DNA of 64,000 bases, taken from positions 186,001 through 250,000 of the forward strand of contig CAWIJL010000006.1 in the NCBI GenBank assembly GCA_963836405.1, read 5' to 3'. Below, piece by piece: positions 34,714 through 44,079 of the stretch. This stretch comes from CAWIJJ01 sp963836405 (GTDB lineage: Bacteria; Acidobacteriota; Terriglobia; Bryobacterales; Bryobacteraceae). The notes below the pieces were generated by a model, which searched no databases, was not told the DNA's origin, and saw only the letters and a program-made list of their open reading frames with translations. Positions within the stretch are counted from its first letter, which is position 1. Each line of letters begins with the position of its first letter. The position numbers were made by a program, and so were the translations under genes.

Positions 34714-37700
34714 CATAATAATGGCTCTCAGGGTCTTCCGGATTGAGCGAGGGCGAAGTAGCGGCAGCGGACGGCTGCAGGATCGCATAGATGGAGGGCA
34801 GGATTGTCAGGGTCGCAAAGGTGGAAACCAGGAGCCCGCCCACTACGGCACGCCCGAGCGGGGCCGCCTGCGCGCCGCCTTCGCCCGCACCGATCGCCAT
34901 GGGGAGCATGCCCGAAATCATGGCGGCTGCCGTCATCAGCACGGCCCGCAAGCGGCCGCCCGCGCCTTCCCGCGCCGCGTCGAGTAACGGAATACCCGCG
35001 CGCCGTTCCCGCTCCGCGAACGTGACCAGCAGAATCGAATTAGCCACTGCTATCCCGATCGCCATGATCGCGCCCATGAACGACTGCACATTCAGCGTGG
35101 TGCCGGTGAACAACAGCATCAGAACCACACCGCAGATGACCGCCGGTATGGTCAACACGATCGCCATCGCCAGCCGGATGGATTGAAAGTTCGCCGCCAG
35201 CAGCAGGAAGATAGCCACCACTGCGAGCAGCAGCCCCACTCGCAAACCGGACAGCGTGTCCTGAAGCGGAGGCACCTGGCCGCGCATCCGAACCGTGATG
35301 CCGCGGGGAGGAGCGCCGGCCGCCGCCATCGCCTCTTCCACGCGCCGCGCCGCTTCGCCCAATGCCAGGCCGTGCACGTTCGCCGTCAGGCTCACCACGT
35401 GCTGGCCGTTGTACCGTTCGATGAGCCCCGGCATGGTGCCCGCCTTGATCCCAGCCACGTCCGCGAGCCACGTCTGGGAACCGCGCGCCACCGGGATGGC
35501 GCCCACCTGTTCGGTGCTCTGCATCCGATTCTGCGGCAACTGCACCTGGATCTGAAACGCGTTTCCCGAGTTTGGATCGCGCCAGTAATTCGGTTCGGTA
35601 AAGCGCGAGGAGGAAGTGGCCGGCACGACCGAACGAACCACGTCGGACATGGTCAGGCCAAACTGTCCCGCGCGCTCCCGGTCGATCGCTATGTCCACGG
35701 TCGGGAAGCCGGCCTCCTGCGCGATCTGAAGGTCGCGTAGAAAATCGAGTTTCTCGAGCTGCGTCCGCAATTTTCGAGCATGCGCATAGTCGTCTGCCAG
35801 GCTGATGCCCTGCACGGCCACTTCGATCGGAGTGGGGGAGCCGAAGCTCATCACCTGGCTGACAATGTCGCCTGCTTCGAAGCCCACCTGCACGCCGGCG
35901 AGATCGTGGTGGAAGGCTTTTCGCAATCGCTCCCGCAAGGCTTCGCCGCGCGGCGCGGAGGGTTGGAGAGCAACCTGCAATATCGCCTCCTGCGGGCCAC
36001 TGGTGAACAGGTGAATCAGGTTCACCGGGTAGCTCGAAGGCACTACGCCGACGAAGTCGCTGGTGATGGCCACATTTCCAGGGCCCGCCTCACGCCGGAT
36101 GATGTCGAGCGCGCGCAGGACGATCCGCTCGGTTTCCTCGATTCTCGTCCCGGCCGGAGCCCGTAACCGAAGGCGCATTAGCGGGGGGTTCGCATCCGGG
36201 AAAAGTTCCGTGCCGGTGCGCGGCACGAGCAGTACTACAAGGCCGACGGAGGTGACCAGGTACGTGAGCGCGACCGGCCACCGGAACCGCAGGACCACGC
36301 GGAGGTAGCCGTCATAGAACCGCCGTAAGAGGCTCCGCTCTTCGCCGCGATGCGCTTCGCGCATCAGCCAGGTGGAGAACACCGGAACCAGCGTGCTCGA
36401 AAGCAGGTAGGACGCAATCATCGAAAAGCCCACCGCCATCGACAAGGGAACGAAGAGCTGCCGTCCGATTCCGACCATGAAGAAGGATGGGACAAACACC
36501 GCCAGGACGGCCAACATCGACAGCAACCGGGCCGCGGCGGTGCGGCTGCATGCTTCTACCACGGCTCGCGCCCGCGAGACTCCCGGCAGCATGCGGGTGT
36601 GGATGTTCTCGATTTCCACCGTAGCCTCGTCAACCAGTACGCCCACTGCCAGCGCCAGCCCGCCCAGGGTCATGATGTTGATGGTCTGTCCCGTGACCCA
36701 CAACAGCACCACCGCCGAGAGCAGCGCAAACGGAATATTGAGAATTACGATCAGCGCGCTCCGCCAGTCGCGCAGAAAGACCAGCACCATCAACCCCGTG
36801 AGCACCGCTCCCAGCAGGCCCTCGAGCACCAGGCCACGTATGGCATTGGTGACGTACGATGACTGGTCGAACTCGAGCCGGACGTCCACGTCCTCGGGAA
36901 CCACCTTCTTGAAATCGGGAATCGCCGCCTTGACGCTTCGGATGACGTCCAGCGTGGAGGCGTCGGCCCGCTTGGTCACTGGAATATACACCGTCCGCTT
37001 CCCGTTGACGTGCGCGTACGCCGTGACCAGGTCGGTGGAGCTTTCAATCGTTCCGATGTCCCGGAGGTAAACGGCGGTGCCTGAGCCGGGACGAATCGGC
37101 GTGGACAGCAACTCGGCCAGATTGCCGCCCAGGGCCGAGTTAGTGCGCGCGATACGTTGCTGCTTACCCGTCCACATATAGCCGGACGGCATCACGACGC
37201 TGGACTTACTGACCGCGGCGATCGCTTCTTCGGGAGAGACGCGGTACTGGTGGAGCTTGTCGGGATCGAGGGTGACGACGATCGTGCGCTGGTTCCCGCC
37301 GAAGGGTGGCGGCGCCGAAACACCGGGGAGCGTCGCAAACAGCGGCCGCACGCGGTTCAATGCGAAATCCTGCATCTCGCCCTGGCTCCGGGTGGGGCTG
37401 CTGAAGATGAGCTGGCCCACCGCCACGCTGCCCGCGTCGAACCGGGTAATGAAGGGAGGCACCGTTCCTGGCGGCATGAAAGAGCGCGCCCGGTTGACGT
37501 ACCCCACGGTCTCCGACATAGCCTGGCTCATGTTCGTGTTCTGATGAAACACCAGCTTCATAAGGGCCGCGCCCTGAATGCTCTTACTCTCCACGTGGTC
37601 GATGCCCGTGATATAGAGAAAGTGATACTCGTAATAGTAGGTGAGATACCCTTCCATCTGCGCGGGATCCATGCCGCCGTACGGCTGCGCGACGTAAATG

Positions 37701-37831
37701 GCGGGATCGCCAACTTGCGGAAAGATGTCCACAGGCATTCGACTCAAGGCGAGCGCAGCGCACAGCGCAATCGCCAGAAGCGCCACCACCACGGTCAACG
37801 GGCGGCTCAGGGCGGCAAAAACCAAACGCAT
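34703..37831 (-). CDS. RND family efflux pump permease
   Basis: 1042 residues, standard AcrB-like length. N-terminal helix and the RMPVDIFPQVGDPAIYVAQPYGGMDPAQMEGY start; IENIHTRMLPGV follows GLALAVGVLVDEATVEIENI (helix 4 charged residue), and the second half repeats the layout with FMGAIMAIGIAVANSILLVTFA. The proton-relay Asp appears as a single D in GVLVDEATVE. The porter domains have the AcrB/HAE1-type shape rather than the heavy-metal type, so lipophilic drugs or bile-like compounds are likelier than metals. Substrate unproven. Confidence 0.9.
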   Translation of the reverse strand: MRLVFAALSRPLTVVVALLAIALCAALALSRMPVDIFPQVGDPAIYVAQPYGGMDPAQMEGYLTYYYEYHFLYITGIDHVESKSIQGAALMKLVFHQNTNMSQAMSETVGYVNRARSFMPPGTVPPFITRFDAGSVAVGQLIFSSPTRSQGEMQDFALNRVRPLFATLPGVSAPPPFGGNQRTIVVTLDPDKLHQYRVSPEEAIAAVSKSSVVMPSGYMWTGKQQRIARTNSALGGNLAELLSTPIRPGSGTAVYLRDIGTIESSTDLVTAYAHVNGKRTVYIPVTKRADASTLDVIRSVKAAIPDFKKVVPEDVDVRLEFDQSSYVTNAIRGLVLEGLLGAVLTGLMVLVFLRDWRSALIVILNIPFALLSAVVLLWVTGQTINIMTLGGLALAVGVLVDEATVEIENIHTRMLPGVSRARAVVEACSRTAAARLLSMLAVLAVFVPSFFMVGIGRQLFVPLSMAVGFSMIASYLLSSTLVPVFSTWLMREAHRGEERSLLRRFYDGYLRVVLRFRWPVALTYLVTSVGLVVLLVPRTGTELFPDANPPLMRLRLRAPAGTRIEETERIVLRALDIIRREAGPGNVAITSDFVGVVPSSYPVNLIHLFTSGPQEAILQVALQPSAPRGEALRERLRKAFHHDLAGVQVGFEAGDIVSQVMSFGSPTPIEVAVQGISLADDYAHARKLRTQLEKLDFLRDLQIAQEAGFPTVDIAIDRERAGQFGLTMSDVVRSVVPATSSSRFTEPNYWRDPNSGNAFQIQVQLPQNRMQSTEQVGAIPVARGSQTWLADVAGIKAGTMPGLIERYNGQHVVSLTANVHGLALGEAARRVEEAMAAAGAPPRGITVRMRGQVPPLQDTLSGLRVGLLLAVVAIFLLLAANFQSIRLAMAIVLTIPAVICGVVLMLLFTGTTLNVQSFMGAIMAIGIAVANSILLVTFAERERRAGIPLLDAAREGAGGRLRAVLMTAAAMISGMLPMAIGAGEGGAQAAPLGRAVVGGLLVSTFATLTILPSIYAILQPSAAATSPSLNPEDPESHYYDAR

Positions 37832-39193
37832 TTACTGGCTCACCTCCGCAAGAAACGGCCGGATGTCGCCGGCCGCCGCCGCCACGGCGAGCAGATTTCG
37901 CCATACCGAGAGGCGGGCTAGTGCCTCATCGATTTCGGCCTGCGTCAGCAATCTCTGCGCTTCCGCCACTGAGTCGATCGTTCCCAGTCCGGCCTGGTAT
38001 CTCGCCGATGCCTGCTGGGCCGCGGCGCGCGCGGCGGAGACCTGCACCGGAGTATTTGCCGCCACCCGGCGTGAGCCGTTCAATCCGGCAATGGCCACGT
38101 TCCAGCGGGCGCGCAGTTCTGTGGCGATTTGTTGGGAGCGCGCCTGCTGCGCCCGGAGAGTAGCCGCCTGCCGTACTTCCCGGGCCTGCAACGCGCTGAA
38201 ATCGAAAACCGGGAACGAAACGCTGAAACCGAGAGCGTAGTTTTGTGTGTTCGGCGCCAGGCCGTTGAGCCCTCCCAGTATTTTTCCGTCCGGCTCCGCT
38301 CCGCTGCCGCGCGCATAGGCCGCGCCCTGCAAATAGAATCGCGGGAAATAGGTTCGTTCGAGAGCATGCAACTCGGCGCGGGCCTGCTCGATGGTGGCGT
38401 TCTGCATGACCAGCAGAGGGTTGCCCGCGGGGTCGAAAGCGGGTGTCGGGTGTTCCACCGGAAGCCGTGCCAGGCCGGGCGCGGCGATAGCGGTCTGCGC
38501 CGGTTCCGTGCCCAGAAACTGCGACAACGTGGCGCGGGCGACTTCGACGGCCTGTTCCGCCTGAATCGTCTGTGTTTGGGCGGCGGCCATCTCCGCTTCG
38601 GCCCGCGATGCTTCCGCGCCGGGCCGAAGGTCGGCCTGGACGAGAGCCTGAATGCTTCGTAGCACCGTTTGCGCGCGTTCCACGCCCGCCTGCGCGGCGC
38701 GAACTGTTTCCTGCGCCGCGGCCAGCGTGAGGCAGGCGTCCGCCGTCGCAACCGCGACTTCATATTCGGTCCAGCGCTGCGTCGCTTCCGACTGAGCCCG
38801 GGCGGCCTCCGCTGCGAGCACGCCCGCCCGCCGCTGACCGAAATCGAACGGCTCCCAGGTTACGAGCGTTCCGATCGCGCTGCCCCATGCCGTCCCTGCG
38901 TTATTGCTGCCGATAACGGGACCGGTTAGTGAAGGCAGGACACTCTGAGGCAACAGCATTCCGAAAACATTGTTGCGGGTGGCGCGGTTCACCTGCGCCA
39001 CGGCGTCGACGCGCGGCAGATAGGCCGTGCGCGCGAGTTGAATGCCTGCCGATGCGGCGGCCGTCTGCTCCTCTGTCACGCGAATCGAGGGGTAATTTCG
39101 AACCGCTTTTTCCACGGCCTCCGCGATCGTCGGTGTCTGCTGCCCGGCAAGATGCGCCGAGCAGGCAAGAAGCAGCAGTGTGCGGAGTGTCAA
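37832..39193 (-). CDS. TolC-type outer membrane efflux protein
   Basis: 453 residues from TTG 39193; no ATG fits the signal peptide (MTLRTLLLLACSAHLAGQQ). Long helical repeats, rich in Ala/Gln/Glu, have the OEP patterns NYPSIRVTEEQTAAASAGIQLARTAYLPRVDAVAQVNR and GLGTIDSVAEAQRLLTQAEIDEALARLSVWRNLL. The stop lies directly against the pump start, completing a TolC-RND-MFP operon. The start codon TTG sits one base from the predicted transcription start, so the mRNA may be almost leaderless. Confidence 0.88.
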   Translation of the reverse strand: MTLRTLLLLACSAHLAGQQTPTIAEAVEKAVRNYPSIRVTEEQTAAASAGIQLARTAYLPRVDAVAQVNRATRNNVFGMLLPQSVLPSLTGPVIGSNNAGTAWGSAIGTLVTWEPFDFGQRRAGVLAAEAARAQSEATQRWTEYEVAVATADACLTLAAAQETVRAAQAGVERAQTVLRSIQALVQADLRPGAEASRAEAEMAAAQTQTIQAEQAVEVARATLSQFLGTEPAQTAIAAPGLARLPVEHPTPAFDPAGNPLLVMQNATIEQARAELHALERTYFPRFYLQGAAYARGSGAEPDGKILGGLNGLAPNTQNYALGFSVSFPVFDFSALQAREVRQAATLRAQQARSQQIATELRARWNVAIAGLNGSRRVAANTPVQVSAARAAAQQASARYQAGLGTIDSVAEAQRLLTQAEIDEALARLSVWRNLLAVAAAAGDIRPFLAEVSQ

Positions 39194-39200
39194 ACCAAGA

Positions 39201-39230
39201 AGTCTACGCTCACTGTCTCGGGCTCGTCAA
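39201..39230 (-). promoter_or_regulatory. Promoter of the tolC-RND-MFP-kinase-regulator operon
   Basis: On the minus strand TTGACG (39230-39225) and TAGACT (39206-39201) lie 18 bp apart. The predicted start, about 39194, is next to the TTG start of tolC. Confidence 0.45.
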
Positions 39231-39356
39231 TCTTCGGTACAATTCAGGTAATCAGCCCTCAGGAGTCCATTCGTTCGTATTCGCACGATCACCGCTTCAA
39301 TTCTCTTGTCGGATTTGATCGCGTGCTGCACAGCAGCGCAACGGAGCATTTCTTAA

Positions 39357-41585
39357 ATGACACTACGTGGATTATTAATAGCTTGCCTGTTCGCCGCCAG
39401 CGCGCTCGGGCAGACATCCGGAATGGAAAGGGTTCTCATCCGGACTTCGAAGCCGTACACCAAAGTTGTGGCAAATGTCCAGTCGCAGGGAGGCAAGGTC
39501 ACCTATCAGTACAAGTACGTGAATGCGATCGCCGCTGAGATTCCGCAAAGCAAGATCTCGGGACTGCTGGCGGCGGGGGGCATCGCCTCGGTTTCTAAGG
39601 ACCTGATCGTGGAATCGCCCTCGAGCGTCGATGTAAATCGCGGCCGATTTGTAGCCGCGCCCGCCAGCACGAACATTGTCCCGGATTCGGTCAATCCTCT
39701 GAGTGGCCAAGAAATCGCCAGCCTGTCTGCTCAGCCATCAGCCTACATTGTGAATAACAGTCTGATGGGACTTGATTCCCTTTTCGCGGCCGGCAAAACG
39801 GGAGCCGGGATTGTTGTGGCCCTTATCGACAGCGGCATTCGACCGGGGTTTCCGCACATTTCCGGCAGCGTAATCGGGGGTGAGGATTTCGTCAAGGACG
39901 GCCTCGAGTTCTCCAACGTCGCCAATGAGGGCCATGGAACCTTTGTTGCCGGAATGGTCGCGGCGCACGTGAATCTGCTGTTCGCGAGCACCAGTTCGTT
40001 GGTTCAGGCGGTGAACCGGTACGCTCCAGGCGCGGTGTTTGGCGGTACACCTACCAGTGCCATCCCCATGATCGGTACGGCTCCGTCTGCGAACATCTAC
40101 GCTTTGCGGGTCTTCGGCCCAACCGGAGGCGCACCGACCTCGCGGATCCTTGCGGCCATGGAACGTGCCGTGGACCTGCGCGAAATGTACAACGCCGGTC
40201 AAACCGGGGGCGTGAATATCCGCGTCTGCAATATGAGTCTTGGCGGAGCGACGATCGCCGCGGGAATCGATCTCGAAGATGAAATGGTCGACGCAATGCT
40301 CCAGCATGACATCGTAACCGTGGTTGCGGCAGGAAACGCCGGCCCCGCGGCACTGACCCTGGGCTCGCCCTCCAGTTCCCGCAGCGCGCTTTCCGTGGGC
40401 GCCGCCAGCCTCCCCCACAATGAACGGATCCTCCGCGACCTTCAGTATGGACCCGGAATCGGCGCCCTGTACCGTCCGTTCGGCGGAATCGAAATGTCGT
40501 ACTTCAGTTCGCGCGGGCCTGACGCCGATGGCCGTGTGCAGCCCAACGTCGTCGCGAACGGATTCGCGAACTTCGGAATGGGCTTGGGATCCGCGTCCTC
40601 AATCAGCATCGGCAGCGGAACCAGTTTTGCGACGCCCAGTGTCTCGGGCATCGCGGCAGTGCTTCGCCAGGCGTATCCGAATGCCACCGCGCGCCAGATC
40701 CGCAATGCCATCGTCCTCTCCGCGAATCCGTCGCTTGTCACCGGCGCTACCAACCTCGATCAGGGCAACGGCTATGTTAATGCCGGCGCGGCGGCGGCGT
40801 TGCTGGCTGCCGGCAAGGCGCCCGACTCCGTGGACGCGCTTCCGAAAGCCAACGAGTCGGTGAAGGTCAACGTTGAAAAGGGAACGGCCCTCAATGTGGT
40901 GAACGGATTTGTGACGCAGTCGTTGAGCGGGTTGCGGCCTTCCGAGCGGCGGGACATCGTCTATCGTGTGAACCCGAATACGAGCCAGGTGGTCATCGCA
41001 TTAACGAATTTCGCCGCGGCCCTGCCCGCGGTGCAGCAGAACCCCTTTTTCGGCGACGACCTGATGGTAGCCGTCCACAGCGCCAAAACCTCTTCCATCG
41101 GCGAGGGCGATTACAAGTCTTTCGACTTCGCTAAGAATGGAACGATCGTGATCGACAACCCGGAGACCGGGCTGTTGCGCCTGAGTATCAGCGGCGACTG
41201 GACAAACGCCGGGACGGTCTCCGTAAAGGCATCGGTCTTCTCCACGGTCGATCCCATCCCGCAGTTCACTTCCCAGAGCAAAATCTCCAACACGCAGACG
41301 CTGGTCGTTCCCTTTTCGGTGCCTCCCGGCGCGCAAAGCCTGCAAGCGCGTCTCAGTTGGCGCGCCGACTGGGGAAGTTATCCCTCTGCCGATCTCGACC
41401 TGATTTTGATCAGCCCTACAGGTGGGGTGAACGTCGATGGCGCGCAGCTCAACAACCCGGAAAGTGCGGCGATCGCCAATCCCGCACCGGGACAGTGGAT
41501 TGCGCTGGTGGACGGATACAATATTCCCGCGGGAAGCGACAAATATGAACTCCGAATCGCCGTCGACGGGAAGGTGCTGAAATAG
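39357..41585 (+). CDS. Secreted S8 subtilisin-like serine protease
   Basis: 742 residues, with signal peptide MTLRGLLIACLFAASALGQ. A short inhibitor-like propeptide (about 20-130) precedes the catalytic domain. Triad: D158 in VALIDSGIRPG, H193 in NEGHGTFVAGM, and S423 in GSGTSFATPSVSGIAA; the Asn of the oxyanion hole lies in VAAGNAGPA. The C-terminal 230 residues hold a beta-sandwich pair ending with a pre-peptidase-like domain (WRADWGSYPSADLDLILISPTGG and GQWIALVDGYNIPAG). It acts outside the cell or in the periplasm. Confidence 0.94.
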   Translation: MTLRGLLIACLFAASALGQTSGMERVLIRTSKPYTKVVANVQSQGGKVTYQYKYVNAIAAEIPQSKISGLLAAGGIASVSKDLIVESPSSVDVNRGRFVAAPASTNIVPDSVNPLSGQEIASLSAQPSAYIVNNSLMGLDSLFAAGKTGAGIVVALIDSGIRPGFPHISGSVIGGEDFVKDGLEFSNVANEGHGTFVAGMVAAHVNLLFASTSSLVQAVNRYAPGAVFGGTPTSAIPMIGTAPSANIYALRVFGPTGGAPTSRILAAMERAVDLREMYNAGQTGGVNIRVCNMSLGGATIAAGIDLEDEMVDAMLQHDIVTVVAAGNAGPAALTLGSPSSSRSALSVGAASLPHNERILRDLQYGPGIGALYRPFGGIEMSYFSSRGPDADGRVQPNVVANGFANFGMGLGSASSISIGSGTSFATPSVSGIAAVLRQAYPNATARQIRNAIVLSANPSLVTGATNLDQGNGYVNAGAAAALLAAGKAPDSVDALPKANESVKVNVEKGTALNVVNGFVTQSLSGLRPSERRDIVYRVNPNTSQVVIALTNFAAALPAVQQNPFFGDDLMVAVHSAKTSSIGEGDYKSFDFAKNGTIVIDNPETGLLRLSISGDWTNAGTVSVKASVFSTVDPIPQFTSQSKISNTQTLVVPFSVPPGAQSLQARLSWRADWGSYPSADLDLILISPTGGVNVDGAQLNNPESAAIANPAPGQWIALVDGYNIPAGSDKYELRIAVDGKVLK

Positions 41586-41608
41586 CCTCCGCGTTCTAAG
41601 GCATCCGG

Positions 41609-41644
41609 GTGCCTGCGGCGGTAGTATCGTAGCCGCCCAGGCAC
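41609..41644. terminator. Strong hairpin between the convergent protease and glycyl-radical genes
   Basis: GTGCCTGCGGCGG (41609-41621) pairs with CCGCCCAGGCAC (41633-41644) over 12 bp with one bulged C, around an 11-nt loop (41622-41632). It lies just after the protease stop and before the convergent dehydratase stop, so it could end transcription from both sides. There is no T run in either direction, unlike a standard intrinsic terminator. Confidence 0.5.
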
Positions 41645-41720
41645 TCGAGCGGAACGGTTCTGGACGCCTCCGGATTGCACGCCGGCAAATACAGGCTCCG
41701 TGGCCAGGATGCCATTTAAC

Positions 41721-44078
41721 TCAGAAGGCCTGCTGTTCGGTGCGCGCGATGATCTCGTTCTGAAGCGCGGGCGTGAGATCGCAGAAGTAGTCGCTGTAGC
41801 CGGCCACCCGCACGATCAGGTCGCGATACTTATCGGGGTGCGTCTGTGCCTCGCGAAGCGTCTCCGCGGTCACCACGTTGAATTGAATGTGATGGCCGTC
41901 CAGCTTGAAGTACGTGCGGACCAGCCTCGTCAGGTGCTCCAGGCCCCGTTCGCCCTCGACCGTCTGCGGTGTGAACTTCTGGTTGAGCAGCGTGCCGCCG
42001 GTGCGCGCGTGGTCGATTTTCGCCGCCGAGCGTATTACCGCCGTCGGACCCAGCCGGTCCACACCTTGCACCGGCGATATTCCGTCCGAATGCGGCTCTC
42101 CGGCCTTTCTGCCGTCCGGCGTCGCTCCCGTCACCGATCCGAAGTAGACGTGGCACGTCGTCGAAAGGTAGTTCACCCGATAAGTGCCGCCCTTGGTGTT
42201 GGGCCGCCCGTTGATGGCTTCGAAGAACGCATCGAATACTTCCTTGAGGATGCCGTCAGCGGCCTCGTCGTCGTTGCCGAATTTCGGCGTCTTGTTCCAG
42301 AGCACCAGCCTCTGCGTCTCGGAGCCTTCGAAGTTCGAATCGAGCGCGGCCAGCATCTCTTCCATGCTCAACGACCGGTTCTCGAAGACGTGGTGGCGGA
42401 TTGCCGAAAGGCTGTCGGTACAGGTCGCCGGACCCACGGCCATGATGTAGGTCGAATTGTAACGCGGCCCTCCATCGTGGTAGTCCCTGCCGTTCCGGAT
42501 GCAGTCGTCTACCACCACGGAAAGGAACGGAGCCGGCATGTAGCGGGCGTAAAGCCGCTCGATCACGTTGTTGCCCCGGATCTTGATGTCGATGAAATGG
42601 CGCAGTTGCCGCCGGAAAGCGCCGAACAGTTCCTCGTAGCTGCTGAAACGGCGCGCGTCCCCTGTGCGAAGTCCGATTTCGGCCCCAGTGCGCGGATCGC
42701 ATCCGTTGTTGAGCGTCACCTCCAGCACTTTCGGCAGGTTGAAATAGCCCGTCAGAATATACGCTTCCTTGCCGAACGCCCCAGTTTCCACGCATCCCGA
42801 CGTTCCGCCCTGCCGCGCGTCTTCGATCGACTTACCCTGCCGCAGCAGCTCCTCCACCACCATATCGGCGTTGAAGATGGAAGGCTGCCCCCACCCTTTG
42901 CGTACGATCTCCAGACCGCGCTTCAAGAAACGGTCCGGATTCTTCCTGCTCAATTGCAGGTTCGAAGAGGGCTGCAGGAGCCGCATCTCGTCGATCACGT
43001 CCAGCAGCAGATAGGTCACCTCGTTGACCGCGGAGGATCCGTCCGCCGTGAGTCCGCCGGTATTGATGTTACAGAAATCGGTATAAGTCCCGCTTTCCGC
43101 CGCCGTAACTCCAACCTTGGGGGGCGCGGGCTGGTTATTGAATTTTACCCAGAAGCATTCCAGCAGCTCTTGCGCCTGCTCGCGAGTCATTGTGCCGCGC
43201 TCGAGGTCCCGTTCGTAAAACGGGAAAAGATGCTGGTCCAGGTGTCCGGGGCAGAACGAGTCCCAGGTGTTCAATTCCGTTACGACGCCCAGGTGCACGA
43301 ACCAGTAGGCTTGCAGCGCTTCGTGAAAATCGCGCGGGGCATTTGCCGGAACGTGACGGCAGACATCCGCGATTTTTTCGAGTTCTCTTCGCCGCTGGTC
43401 ATCCGTTTCGCGCGCGGCCATGCTCTCCGCGGCCTCGGCATGCCGTTCGGCGAAGCGGATCACCGCATCCGCCGCCACATTCATCGCCAGCAATTGCTGC
43501 TGCCGGTCCCAGGCATGCGGGTCGCCGAAGAAGTCGAGCACGGCCAGGCTCGCCGCAATCTCGCGCTTGAGCTCGAGGAGGCCCCTGCGGTAGATGACAT
43601 CCCCCAGCACCGTGTGGCCGGGGGAGCGCTGTTCCATGAATTCGGTGAACACCCCGGCGTCGTAGGCCTGCTTCCACTCGGGTTCCATGGCGGCGAAGAG
43701 CCGGTCTCGCATGCTGTGGCCCTGCCAGTACGGGATGATCTCATCCTGCTGAATGCGTCGCGCCTCCTCATCCACCGCGTAGGAAATCTTCTCGCGGCTG
43801 TGCAGAACCTCGAAATCCTCGAGCGAATGGCAGCACAGTTCGGGAAACGTGGGAGTGGCCTTCGGCGCGGGTCCCCGTTCTCCGACAATCAGTTCGTCCC
43901 TGCCGATCGAAATCGACCGGTGTTCCAGGATGTGGCGTAGCGCCCCGGCCCGCAGCATAGGCACGGACAGCGCCCCAGCCTCCCGGTAAAACTCCGTCAG
44001 AAGCGAAGCCCGCTCCAGTGATAAAAAGGGCTTGGTGTTCAGGCTGCATTCGCGCAGCCGGGCAACTCTCCCGGTCAT
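41721..44078 (-). CDS. hypD: Glycyl-radical dehydratase, trans-4-hydroxy-L-proline dehydratase-like
   Basis: 785 residues from ATG 44078, chosen over 44129 because GGAGG is 5 nt before it and the N-terminus then matches HypD. Catalytic Cys C429 and Glu E431 lie in GGTSGCVETGAFG, and the glycyl radical site G760 is in RVAGYSDYF. Side-chain positions conserved in HypD (TELNTWDSF, SGTYTDF, GHHIQFN) are present, and long stretches match my recollection of the clostridial enzyme. HypD removes water from trans-4-hydroxy-L-proline to give pyrroline-5-carboxylate. It is oxygen-sensitive and needs the radical-SAM activase just upstream. Exact substrate rests on recollection, so other dehydratases remain possible. 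Confidence 0.85.
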   Translation of the reverse strand: MTGRVARLRECSLNTKPFLSLERASLLTEFYREAGALSVPMLRAGALRHILEHRSISIGRDELIVGERGPAPKATPTFPELCCHSLEDFEVLHSREKISYAVDEEARRIQQDEIIPYWQGHSMRDRLFAAMEPEWKQAYDAGVFTEFMEQRSPGHTVLGDVIYRRGLLELKREIAASLAVLDFFGDPHAWDRQQQLLAMNVAADAVIRFAERHAEAAESMAARETDDQRRRELEKIADVCRHVPANAPRDFHEALQAYWFVHLGVVTELNTWDSFCPGHLDQHLFPFYERDLERGTMTREQAQELLECFWVKFNNQPAPPKVGVTAAESGTYTDFCNINTGGLTADGSSAVNEVTYLLLDVIDEMRLLQPSSNLQLSRKNPDRFLKRGLEIVRKGWGQPSIFNADMVVEELLRQGKSIEDARQGGTSGCVETGAFGKEAYILTGYFNLPKVLEVTLNNGCDPRTGAEIGLRTGDARRFSSYEELFGAFRRQLRHFIDIKIRGNNVIERLYARYMPAPFLSVVVDDCIRNGRDYHDGGPRYNSTYIMAVGPATCTDSLSAIRHHVFENRSLSMEEMLAALDSNFEGSETQRLVLWNKTPKFGNDDEAADGILKEVFDAFFEAINGRPNTKGGTYRVNYLSTTCHVYFGSVTGATPDGRKAGEPHSDGISPVQGVDRLGPTAVIRSAAKIDHARTGGTLLNQKFTPQTVEGERGLEHLTRLVRTYFKLDGHHIQFNVVTAETLREAQTHPDKYRDLIVRVAGYSDYFCDLTPALQNEIIARTEQQAF

Positions 44079-44079
44079 T

